Assembly: GCF_003028415.1 (NCBI RefSeq)
Contig: NZ_PYSV01000013.1
Span: forward strand, 1 to 64,000
Length of the DNA: 64,000 nucleotides
Source of the DNA: Deinococcus arcticus
Lineage (GTDB): Bacteria; Deinococcota; Deinococci; Deinococcales; Deinococcaceae
Direction of reading: 5' to 3'
Under the pieces are notes generated by a model, which saw nothing but the letters and a program-made list of their open reading frames with translations, was not told the origin of the DNA and searched no databases. The position numbers were made by a program, and so were the translations under genes. Below, one piece after another: positions 12,243 through 20,070 of the stretch. The first letter of the stretch is position 1. Each line of letters opens with the position of its first letter.

Positions 12243-13405
12243 CGGTGGCCCTGCACGACCATGCCCCCGCTCTGAACGCCTTTCTGCGCCGCGCCAGCTG
12301 GGGCCTGCCGGAAGGGCGGCGCCAGGAACTGTGGGACGAACTCGCAGAGCATGTGCTCACCCGCACCGACCACCTTCTCCTTTCTGGCCTTTCTCCCCAA
12401 GACGCCCTGACCCAGGCGCTGCGCGAACTGGGCCCCCCCAGCCGCGTGACCCTGGGCATGGCCAAGGTGTATTCCATGCCCAAACTATTTCTTGCCGCTG
12501 CTGCCGCCGCCCTGGGCCTGAGCGCCGCGCTGTATGCGCTGGCAGGCGGACGCGATGTGACATTCACACTGCCCGTGCTCACCCAGCAGCCGGTAAAACC
12601 CTCCTGTATTCGGGGAACGGTCCCCACAGCGACGGGCCTCACCATCGTCAGCCAACAGGGTGGGGTGACGTGCTACACCTTTAATGACGCCAACGCCTAT
12701 AAAGGCGTGTTTCTGAGCGGTAACGATCTGCAGCAAGCCATCAACGCTCAGGGCGGCAAAGCGACCCTGCGGGGCGCGCGCCTGTCTATCGACCTGCCGG
12801 GCCTCACCACGGGCGGCGGCGATCTCAATGCCACGTTCGCCAAGGACGGCAGGCCCTATTACGACGCGGCCACGGTCGTCGGAACCCTCAGCACACCCCT
12901 GTCGGTCACGCTGAGAGGCTTCAAAGCGCCGCAGGTTCAGATTGGTAACCTCAAGCTGCAACTGGGACAGCCCGGTACCAACGTGGGCCGTGCGTTTTAC
13001 AACCCGCTGGCGCTTCATCTGATCAGCCGGTTGCTTCCTCGGGACCAGGCGACACCACTCAGGACAGTTTCAGGTGGGTGGTTCGCGGCGGCACCGGGAG
13101 AAACCCTGAAGGGCCCTGCCCACACCGTCCTGACGGAACTTCCCGAAGGCGAAGTGGTGATGCTCGTGACCAAGCGGGCCGGAAATACCTTCATGGCGGA
13201 CACCGCTGAGGTCAAGGCTGGGGGCAGCGTCAGTCTGAAGAGCGAAGCTGCAAATCTGCGCTTTGTAACAGATCCGGATCAACTGGGCCCCTACGCCAGT
13301 GGTGGTCAGATCAATGCCTTACTGGTGCGCCTCAGCAACACGCCGCTGAACAACCTGCCCTCGGCCATCTTTCTGCCCAGACAGGCGACCAGCACCGCCC
13401 GCTAA
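12239..13405 (+). CDS. HAAS/permease-prefix domain protein with one membrane helix and large exterior domain
   Basis: 388 residues. The N-terminal 75 residues (FLRRASWGLPEGRRQELWDELAEHVL...ALRELGPPSRVT) match the helical prefix (HAAS-like) domain found in proteins partnered with PadR regulators. One transmembrane helix follows (about residues 81-103). The remaining 280 residues form an outer domain rich in beta strands. In homologous pairs the prefix is usually fused to an ABC permease; here the exterior is something else and I do not recognise it. It is translationally coupled to padR. Confidence 0.8.
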   Translation: MTVALHDHAPALNAFLRRASWGLPEGRRQELWDELAEHVLTRTDHLLLSGLSPQDALTQALRELGPPSRVTLGMAKVYSMPKLFLAAAAAALGLSAALYALAGGRDVTFTLPVLTQQPVKPSCIRGTVPTATGLTIVSQQGGVTCYTFNDANAYKGVFLSGNDLQQAINAQGGKATLRGARLSIDLPGLTTGGGDLNATFAKDGRPYYDAATVVGTLSTPLSVTLRGFKAPQVQIGNLKLQLGQPGTNVGRAFYNPLALHLISRLLPRDQATPLRTVSGGWFAAAPGETLKGPAHTVLTELPEGEVVMLVTKRAGNTFMADTAEVKAGGSVSLKSEAANLRFVTDPDQLGPYASGGQINALLVRLSNTPLNNLPSAIFLPRQATSTAR

Positions 13406-13854
13406 GCCCCCTGGCGCCCAGACCATTCTTCCAGCAGGTACTGGAGTCTGGTCTGGGCGCCCTGCTGGCTACCGTACACACTGCGCAGCAGTTCGCCGCC
13501 CGGCGCGAAGGCCAGCCAGTGCGGCGTGCCTTCTGTCTGCCACGACCGGGCAATGTCGCCGCTCAGGTCCAGCGCCACGGGAAAGGGCAATTTGGCAAAG
13601 TCCCGTGTGAACTTGAGCAGGGTGGGCTCGACCTGCTCGCGCGGCAGCAGGCGGTGGCCAAAACTGGTGTGCAGGGCCAGCAGCTGCACGTGGTCCCCAA
13701 ATTCAGCGTGTAGGCGCTTCAGGAACGGAATGCCACGGGAAACGCAGCCCGGGCATTCCAGGTTGAAGGTCATGACCAGACCCGGCTGGGCCCACCCGCT
13801 GGGCGGCGGCACAGCGGGACCCTGCACAAAGTCAGCGGAAGCGGGCCATTGCAT
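13402..13854 (-). CDS. TlpA-like thioredoxin-fold protein
   Basis: 150 residues with a redox motif CPGC at about residue 34 (NLECPGCVSRGIPFLKRL), the cis-Pro region (TEGTPHWLAFAPGGELL) and the strand pattern of peroxiredoxin-like TlpA/ResA proteins. No signal peptide is visible, so it may be cytoplasmic. TACGGT lies six bases before the ATG, a leaderless start. The gene overlaps the convergent HAAS gene by four bases. It probably reduces or isomerises disulfides; the partner is unknown. Confidence 0.82.
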   Translation of the reverse strand: MQWPASADFVQGPAVPPPSGWAQPGLVMTFNLECPGCVSRGIPFLKRLHAEFGDHVQLLALHTSFGHRLLPREQVEPTLLKFTRDFAKLPFPVALDLSGDIARSWQTEGTPHWLAFAPGGELLRSVYGSQQGAQTRLQYLLEEWSGRQGA

Positions 13855-14354
13855 ACCTGAACCGTACCGCGCTGGCGCTGGCCGGGGGTGAACGCGCTGG
13901 CATCCCGCGGACCTCCGGCTGAGCCACTCGGCGCATGGCGCGCCGCCGCCGCCTGCTCCTTCCGGCGTAGGCCCCTGTACAGATGGCCACCCCGCAACTA
14001 AGCTTATTCTGTCATTTGCGTAATAAATGACATTGTTCTATAATCTACATATCCCCGATCTGCGGATCGGCGGGTTTGTGCCGCATTCCAGAGGCAGCCT
14101 CTTTCCCCTCTGCAGTTTTGAACGGCCCAATTCAGAAACAGCGTTGCAGCACTCTTTGGCGCCCGGTCTGTCCTGATCGGCGTGGGCGTTCCATGTGCTG
14201 ACGCGACGACCTCCTTTGCTCTGCCCAACGCACAGGCAGCCTCTTCAGCCGCAGAGGTGATTATGTTATTTACGTATATTAGGTTTTTTGGTCACTTTAT
14301 CTGCCCAGATTGGGTGGCTGAGAATGATCATGGCGATCCTGGATTTTCGTAGCA
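13855..14354. other. 500-base intergenic region with promoter and hairpins
   Basis: No convincing gene. The right half is markedly less GC-rich than its surroundings. Visible items are a promoter at 14016-14044 with an overlapping palindrome (14011-14031), a CCGATC-TGCG-GATCGG hairpin just after it, a 12-base direct repeat AGGCAGCCTCTT (near 14091 and 14232), and a 56-codon GTG-start frame (14182-14352) ending two bases before the next gene. The leader before the TPR regulator would be about 300 bases long. Confidence 0.6.
14011..14044 (+). promoter_or_regulatory. Promoter with overlapping palindromic operator
   Basis: TTGCGT (14016-14021), a 17-base spacer and a perfect TATAAT (14039-14044) face the TPR regulator gene. 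The inverted repeat GTCATTT-7-AAATGAC (14011-14031) covers the -35 box, so a repressor bound there would block the promoter. This is the best sigma-70-type promoter in the window by consensus. Confidence 0.7.
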
Positions 14355-15992
14355 ATGTCAGGCGACGGAGAAGCCCTGAGAACGATGCCTTATCGTGACG
14401 ATGTGGCCCCTCTCGCTCTTCCAGCTCTTCGCAGTTTACTTGCCAACGATCAAAGAGAAGCACTGGCATATCAAGTGACCCAGGCGGCGCGCCACATCTC
14501 ATCGAGGGGAGAAGCTTTTCTGCTGAGAGACTTTTTGGCTGAAGTTCCTCAGCATTGGCGGCTTCACAGGGAGTGGCATCTGGCGCTTGCGTGGGTTGGA
14601 GTGCGCTCGGCAGATGTGCCCCTTATTCACGAGGCCTTCTCCTATGGTTTGCAGGAGCACACGAATTTTTTTGCTGCGGCTATAGCGTGGTACAAGTTAG
14701 AGCTTCAGAAAGCCTCCAGTCTCGCCAACGCGAGTCTCGTGGAATCCGACGATGTCCTACGCGGGCTCGCTTTGCAAATCATTGCTCTTGCCGCCAGGGA
14801 GAGAAACGACGAGAGCTGGGAGCAATCCTTTCAGCAAGCCATTGACCACTCGACGGGAAGAGATAAAGGAATGGCGAGATGTCGATATGCTTACGCCCTC
14901 AGGGATTTTCCATCACGCTCCAGATCAGAATACATAAAATCCCTAAACGATTTAAGGATAGACCCTTACTTTACCTGTGAAGTCTGGATACATGTTGCGC
15001 ATATTGACTTAAAAGCGGGGCAATTCAGAGAGGCGTCACGCGCATTTGACCGGGCACTGGATGCAGCGTCGAAGCAGAATTACAAGCGTTCAGACGGAAT
15101 GGTCTACGTGGGCCTGGGCGCTGTCTTTAGCGCTCTGGGCGCTTATCCAAGAGCACTTCACCAGTACAAGAAAGGGTTTGGGCAGACCAGCAGCACCAGT
15201 CAGCACTACGAAATTCGCGTTTCAAGTGTTCTGGCCCTTGCCGCTATGGGCCGGCGCGTTGAGGCGTTGGAGGAAGCCACGTTGATGGCGACTGAAGTGG
15301 CCGAAATGGCCACCGAACCGCAACCATGTCTCTCAATTCTGGCGGCCGCGCGGCTCTTGAATAACGATGTCACGGGAGCAGAAGAAGCGTTGGCGCAGGC
15401 CCCCATCCGCAACGATAACGACCGCCTGCGGTGGCATCTGGTCCGGGCCGAACTCGACCGCCGCGCAGGCAAGATGGAAGCCGCCCAACAGGCGATGAAC
15501 CCCTTTGACCCCAGCCTGCTCCGCCACATGCGTACCCTGGGTCGCCTCTTTCCCGAGGTGTACGCCCTGCGGGGGGTCACGATTGAAACGCCGCCCTGGA
15601 CCGTGCGCTGCAGTCTGGCGGGCCCCGTGCGCCTCTGGATGTACGACATAGAACTGCAGCTGCGCTCCACCCGGCCCGCCGCCGGACTGCTGGCCCTGCT
15701 GGTCACCCACGGAGGCCGGGTCTCGCGTGAGCGGGCTCTGGACGCCCTGGACCTGCCGGGCCGCACCCCAGACGCCCGGCGCAAGGCCCTGAGCGCCGCC
15801 GTGGCGGAACTGCGCGAGGTGCTGGGCTGGCCAGACTCGGTGGTGGTGCGGGGGGGCGTGCTGGCGCTGAGCGAGGAGCCCACATGGCTGGAACCCGAGT
15901 ACCCGGGCCCGGGCCGCGAGGACCTGTTCTGCGAGGGCCGCTACGACCCCTGGGTGGTCGACTGGCGATCTGAGCGCGCTGTCCTCAACTGA
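14355..15992 (+). CDS. TPR protein with C-terminal winged-helix-like domain (regulator)
   Basis: 545 residues. Residues about 1-390 are alpha-helical and TPR-like (for example GQFREASRAFDRALDAASKQNY and VYVGLGAVFSALGAYPRALHQY). The last 140 (LWMYDIELQLRSTRPAAGLLALLVTHGG...DALDLPGRTPDARRKALSAAVAELREVLGW) resemble the OmpR/SARP-type winged helix placed at the C-terminus, as in the protein at 55355-57796. Roughly the first 1.1 kb of the gene is much less GC-rich than the last 0.5 kb, as if two sources were fused. The start is uncertain; no clear Shine-Dalgarno sequence. Probably a transcription factor. Confidence 0.7.
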   Translation: MSGDGEALRTMPYRDDVAPLALPALRSLLANDQREALAYQVTQAARHISSRGEAFLLRDFLAEVPQHWRLHREWHLALAWVGVRSADVPLIHEAFSYGLQEHTNFFAAAIAWYKLELQKASSLANASLVESDDVLRGLALQIIALAARERNDESWEQSFQQAIDHSTGRDKGMARCRYAYALRDFPSRSRSEYIKSLNDLRIDPYFTCEVWIHVAHIDLKAGQFREASRAFDRALDAASKQNYKRSDGMVYVGLGAVFSALGAYPRALHQYKKGFGQTSSTSQHYEIRVSSVLALAAMGRRVEALEEATLMATEVAEMATEPQPCLSILAAARLLNNDVTGAEEALAQAPIRNDNDRLRWHLVRAELDRRAGKMEAAQQAMNPFDPSLLRHMRTLGRLFPEVYALRGVTIETPPWTVRCSLAGPVRLWMYDIELQLRSTRPAAGLLALLVTHGGRVSRERALDALDLPGRTPDARRKALSAAVAELREVLGWPDSVVVRGGVLALSEEPTWLEPEYPGPGREDLFCEGRYDPWVVDWRSERAVLN

Positions 15993-16059
15993 TCTGACAG
16001 GAGAAATGGTTCTCAATAACATGGACGTTTTGAGGACGCCCGCTGGGCACAGTGAGGCC

Positions 16060-17016
16060 ATGTCTGTGCCTCTGCCCCCGCAGGATGCCCTTGTTCTGAC
16101 CGAACAACTGTTCCGGCTGTGCCAGCTGCTGCGCGCCGGGCCCATGTCGCTTGACGCCCTGGCAGCGGCCACCGGGCAATCACCCGAAGCCACGCAGGCC
16201 CAGCTGACGCTGGTGCAGCGCCTGGAGCCGGCCCTGCAGATGCAGGCCACCACGCCGCCGCTGTACCTGTTGCCCGGCGCGTGGACCCCGGCCGAGTGCC
16301 TGACCCTGCGCCGGGGCCTCGCCGTTCTGGCCGAGCGGGGCGCGGAACCGGGGGCGCCGCTGCGGGAACTCGCTGCGCGCCTGGGTGCGGGGCTGCCTGC
16401 CCATGTGCAGGCCGCTCTGCCGCCGCTGGCCACACCCGCACAGCAGCCCCTGCACCTGGGCGGAGTGCTGCCGCTGGTCACGCAGGCGTGGCTGGAGGGC
16501 CGGACCCTGAGCTTTGACTATCTGCGCCCCGGGCGGGCCCAGTCGCGGCGACGGGTCACGGTGCAGCCGCTGCTGGTGCACGCCCACCCGGTCACGCTTG
16601 AACCGCTGCTGACGGGCCGCGAAACCACAGGGCGCCGGGCGCAGCGCACCTTCCGGCTGGGCCGCATGCTGGGGGTCAGGGTGCTGGAGCAGGGGCCCTC
16701 TGCTGCGCCCGTGGCGCCCCCGCCCGCACCCCAGGGGACCGGCATCTGCGCGCAGCTACGTTTCGTGGGCCGGGCGCGCCTGCAGGTGCTGGAGGGCCGC
16801 TTTGCCCACCTGAGCGAGCCCCTGATTCACCCGGACGGCAGCGTGGAAGTCACCCTGAACGCCCCGGCGGGCAGCTGCAGCGTCCTGCCCTGGCTGCTGA
16901 GCTGGGGAGCAGGGGTGCAGGTGCTGGGCCCCGCTCCCCTGCGCGAACAGTGGCAGGCCGAACTGCGCGCGGCCCTGGCCGGTGCGTCGCGGCCAAGCGG
17001 CGCTGGGGCCGCCTGA
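16060..17016 (+). CDS. WYL-domain-like regulator
   Basis: About 318 residues. The N-terminus has a degenerate helix-turn-helix (RLCQLLRAGPMSLDALAAATGQ). The middle carries a WYL-type segment (AWLEGRTLSFDYLRPGRAQSRRRVTVQPLLVHAHPVTLEPLL) and the C-terminus resembles the WCX region of YafY-type regulators, which sense ligands and control transcription. The start at 16060 is preceded by CACAGT six bases upstream. ATGs at 16006 and 16021 are in frame, but their AGGAG is badly spaced (two and 17 bases). It lies downstream of the TPR regulator on the same strand. Confidence 0.7.
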   Translation: MSVPLPPQDALVLTEQLFRLCQLLRAGPMSLDALAAATGQSPEATQAQLTLVQRLEPALQMQATTPPLYLLPGAWTPAECLTLRRGLAVLAERGAEPGAPLRELAARLGAGLPAHVQAALPPLATPAQQPLHLGGVLPLVTQAWLEGRTLSFDYLRPGRAQSRRRVTVQPLLVHAHPVTLEPLLTGRETTGRRAQRTFRLGRMLGVRVLEQGPSAAPVAPPPAPQGTGICAQLRFVGRARLQVLEGRFAHLSEPLIHPDGSVEVTLNAPAGSCSVLPWLLSWGAGVQVLGPAPLREQWQAELRAALAGASRPSGAGAA

Positions 17017-17074
17017 ACAGGAACGGTCAGCACCGCTGGACCCGGCTGTAAGGCTCGGCCGGGTCCAGCGGCGC

Positions 17075-17866
17075 CTAACCCTGTTCGCCCTGCGCGTCGG
17101 CCCAGGCGGTCACGGCCGCGCTCTGGTAGGCCGCCAGACCGGGGCGGGCCTCATCAATGCTGCGGGTGAAGCGCTCGTCCCCCACCCACATCTGGGCCAG
17201 GCCCCGCATCATGGCGGGCGGGGCGTCGTAATAGCGGGCGTGAATGTGCGCGCGATGCCGGGCGGCCACGGCCTGCGCCTGCGGGCTCTGGGGCGCCACA
17301 CCCGCGTCCATCAGGGCAATGTACGCCTCGCCAATGCCCTGCATCTCCGCCTTGACCGCTTCCCAGTCGGCCCTGGTATAGCGGCTGGTGCGGGCCTTGC
17401 TCTGGCGATAGGCATCCGTCTCGCCCCAGCGCTCCTGCACCTCGGCCTCGTACTGTTCGGGGTCAAAGCCGTCAAACACGGCCCTCACGTCTTCGTTGTT
17501 CATGGGTTCTCCCTGGGTGCTCAGCATGGCCTGCACCGCGTCAATGGTGGCCTGGGTCTTGCGCTGGCTTTCCCGCAGCAACAGCAGTTGCGTTTCCAGC
17601 GCCCGGCGCTGCTCTGGGGGCGGGGCGTCCAGCAGGCGCGCAACCTCGGCCAGCCCAAAGCCCAGCTGGCGGTAGGTCAGCGCGGCGCGCAGCCGGACCA
17701 GATCGCCGGGGGTGTACAGGCGGTAGTTGCCTTCGCTGCGCTCACTGGGCCGCAGCAGTCCAATCTCGTCGTAGTGGTGCAGGGTGCGCACGCTGAGCCG
17801 GGTCAGCTGCGAGACCTCGCCCACAGTCCAGCGGGGTTCGTGTGTGGGGTCCAGAGCGGCCTTCAC
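17075..17866 (-). CDS. MerR family regulator with TipAS drug-sensing domain
   Basis: About 263 residues. The MerR DNA-binding domain is at the start (WTVGEVSQLTRLSVRTLHHYDEIGLL...NYRLYTPGDLVRLRAALTYRQLGF), followed by a dimerising coiled coil. A C-terminal TipAS-like ligand domain (NNEDVRAVFDGFDPEQYEAEVQERWGETDAYRQS) comes last. Such proteins activate genes after binding antibiotics or peptides. I place the start at GTG 17866 because a MerR-type promoter lies just upstream; an ATG at 17944 is in frame but would overlap the divergent gene. The divergent oxidoreductase is a candidate target. Confidence 0.85.
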   Translation of the reverse strand: MKAALDPTHEPRWTVGEVSQLTRLSVRTLHHYDEIGLLRPSERSEGNYRLYTPGDLVRLRAALTYRQLGFGLAEVARLLDAPPPEQRRALETQLLLLRESQRKTQATIDAVQAMLSTQGEPMNNEDVRAVFDGFDPEQYEAEVQERWGETDAYRQSKARTSRYTRADWEAVKAEMQGIGEAYIALMDAGVAPQSPQAQAVAARHRAHIHARYYDAPPAMMRGLAQMWVGDERFTRSIDEARPGLAAYQSAAVTAWADAQGEQG

Positions 17867-17879
17867 CTCCTTGCCGGGC

Positions 17880-17910
17880 AGCGTAGGCCCTGACGCCGCG
17901 TGAGGGTCAA
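17880..17910 (-). promoter_or_regulatory. MerR-type promoter with 19-base spacer
   Basis: Reading leftward: TTGACC (17910-17905), 19 bases, TACGCT (17885-17880). A 19-base spacer is the signature of promoters that MerR proteins untwist. A small dyad, ACGCGGCGT, lies inside the spacer. The promoter faces the MerR gene, suggesting autoregulation. Confidence 0.5.
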
Positions 17911-17942
17911 GGGGGAGGCCAGAAGATGGCACAGTGAGGTGC

Positions 17943-18806
17943 ATGCGTCTGACCGTCACCGCGCCCATGACGTTTGCCTGGGAGGACCTTGCGGCTGTGG
18001 CCCCCGGGCCCGGCGAGGTCCGGGTTCGCACACATCTGAGCGCGCTGAGTGTCAGTTCCGAACTGGCGGTGGCCCAGCGCGGTCCTTTCCCCGCTGCTCT
18101 GGGAGACCAGACCCTGGGGGTGGTGGATGAGGCGGGTGCCAATACTGCGCTGCAGCCGGGCACCCGGGTGATCACCACCCTGGGCCACGCCGCCTGGGGC
18201 CTTCACCCTGAAGGACGAGTGATCCCCATACCGGCCCATGTGCCAGACCCGGTGGCGCTGTGCGCTGTGCTGGGCGAGGAAACCCACAAGGGGCTGCGCA
18301 AGGTGGCCCCGCACCCCGGGGAGCAGGTGTTGGTGGCCGGCGCAGGGCTGCTGGGACTGCTGACGGTGTTCAACCTCACGCGCCGGGGGTTCGAAGGCGT
18401 CACCGTGCTGGAGCCGCAGGCTGAGCGGCGCCGGCTGGCCCTGACCTTTGGAGCCGCGCAGGCGTGCGCCCCCGGGACCCTGCCCCATGACGCCTTCGAT
18501 GTGGGCGTGGACTGTAGCGCTTCGCCCGCCGGCTTTGCCGAGCTGATGGGCCACCTGCGCCCCAGGGGCCGCTGCGCCGTGCTGGCCGATGGCAACTGGG
18601 GCGCACTCACCTTGCCGCCGGCCTTTCATACCCGGGAACTTCAGCTTGTGACGTCCAGCGACGGCGAAGATTACGCGGCCTACGCCCGCTGGCTGTGGCA
18701 CCACCCAGAGTCACTGCTGGCGGGGCTGTTCCCTGTCACGGTGCACCCGGCCCAGTTGCCCGCGCTGTACCCTCGCCTGCTGACCTCTGATACGAACTCC
18801 GATTGA
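17943..18806 (+). CDS. Zinc-type alcohol dehydrogenase-like oxidoreductase, C-terminus replaced by a repeat
   Basis: 287 residues of the medium-chain dehydrogenase/quinone oxidoreductase class. A GroES-like N-terminal part (GPGEVRVRTHLSALSVSSEL) precedes a nucleotide-binding loop VAGAGLLGLLTVF near residue 138. The usual zinc-ligand Cys/His set is not evident. The last residues (DTNSD) come from the family C repeat at 18788-18926. After that repeat the frame resumes as RPVSVLVNWH and a TGA at 18958-18960; without the 139-base element the gene is 293 codons in one frame. CACAGT lies seven bases before the ATG. Confidence 0.78.
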   Translation: MRLTVTAPMTFAWEDLAAVAPGPGEVRVRTHLSALSVSSELAVAQRGPFPAALGDQTLGVVDEAGANTALQPGTRVITTLGHAAWGLHPEGRVIPIPAHVPDPVALCAVLGEETHKGLRKVAPHPGEQVLVAGAGLLGLLTVFNLTRRGFEGVTVLEPQAERRRLALTFGAAQACAPGTLPHDAFDVGVDCSASPAGFAELMGHLRPRGRCAVLADGNWGALTLPPAFHTRELQLVTSSDGEDYAAYARWLWHHPESLLAGLFPVTVHPAQLPALYPRLLTSDTNSD

Positions 18807-18926
18807 ATCGCTTTTGTCAGCGCTTCAATCCGAGCGGAGCGAGCAGGAGAAACACGGGTTCCGGGCGTGGAGTCAGCAAATCGGCTCTGTTCCGATTTGT
18901 CGGCGGAAGAGACGAAACCCGTATGA
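18788..18926. repeat. Small dispersed repeat, family C, copy 1 (inside a gene end)
   Basis: A 139-base element with inverted ends TGATACG and CGTATGA. It includes TTGAATCG-CTTTTGTCAG-CGCTTCAA, CGAGCGGAGCGAG, CACGGGTTCCGGGCGTGG and the hairpin CAAATCGG-CTCTGTT-CCGATTTG. Its end supplies a stop codon in the interrupted gene. It is related in inverse orientation to the element at 23039-23198. Confidence 0.82.
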
Positions 18927-18996
18927 GCGGCCAGTGAGTGTGCTGGTGAACTGGCACTGAGCGCACCCGCTTCTGCCACCCGCTAGGCTTGACGCC

Positions 18997-19694
<698 letters not shown>

Positions 19695-19698
<4 letters not shown>

Positions 19699-19991
19699 GC
19701 GCCTGGGCCGTGATTGGGCTGATGTGGGCGGTCACCTACCCGCCGCGCCTGCTGGGCCTCATGCTGGGCCGGGTGCAGTTGCCGCCCTTCTGGCAGGCCT
19801 TCCTGCGCTTTGTGCCGGTCAGCGTATTTGCTGCCCTGATCGTGCCCGAGGTGCTGGGCAGCCCCGAGTGGGCGCGGCGGCTGGTGGGGGTGGGCACAGC
19901 GGGGCTGCTGTATGCACGTGGGGTGGCCCTGGCCCCGGGCCTGCTGGCCGGCTTTGCCGCCTACTGGGCCGCGCGGCTGGCCGGGCTGTAG
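19695..19991 (+). CDS. azlD: AzlD family small membrane subunit
   Basis: 98 residues with about three to four membrane helices and the AzlD pattern (TYPPRLLGLMLGRVQLPPFWQAFLRFVPVSVFAALIVPEVL). It is the obligate partner of AzlC. The ATG overlaps the azlC stop, so an in-frame ATG 12 codons upstream, inside azlC, is rejected. Confidence 0.9.
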
Positions 19992-20070
19992 GGCGCCAGC
20001 GGTTTTCCTCGCCAGACCCAGACCCCCGCGCCCCCGCCTGTTGCGGCGCCCGCGCTATGCTGGGCAGCGC

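Noticed and set aside
13770..14228. Minus-strand frames in the intergenic region (13770-13997 and 14004-14228)
   Set aside because: The first overlaps the coding start of the thioredoxin-like gene antisense to nothing recognisable; the second runs against the strong promoter. Neither shows a ribosome site, motif or typical codon pattern.
15990..16030. Possible Fur-like box (GAGAAATGGTTCTCAATAAC) before the WYL gene
   Set aside because: Only a short GAGAA/TTCTC dyad is present and the 19-base palindrome is not complete; no iron gene follows.
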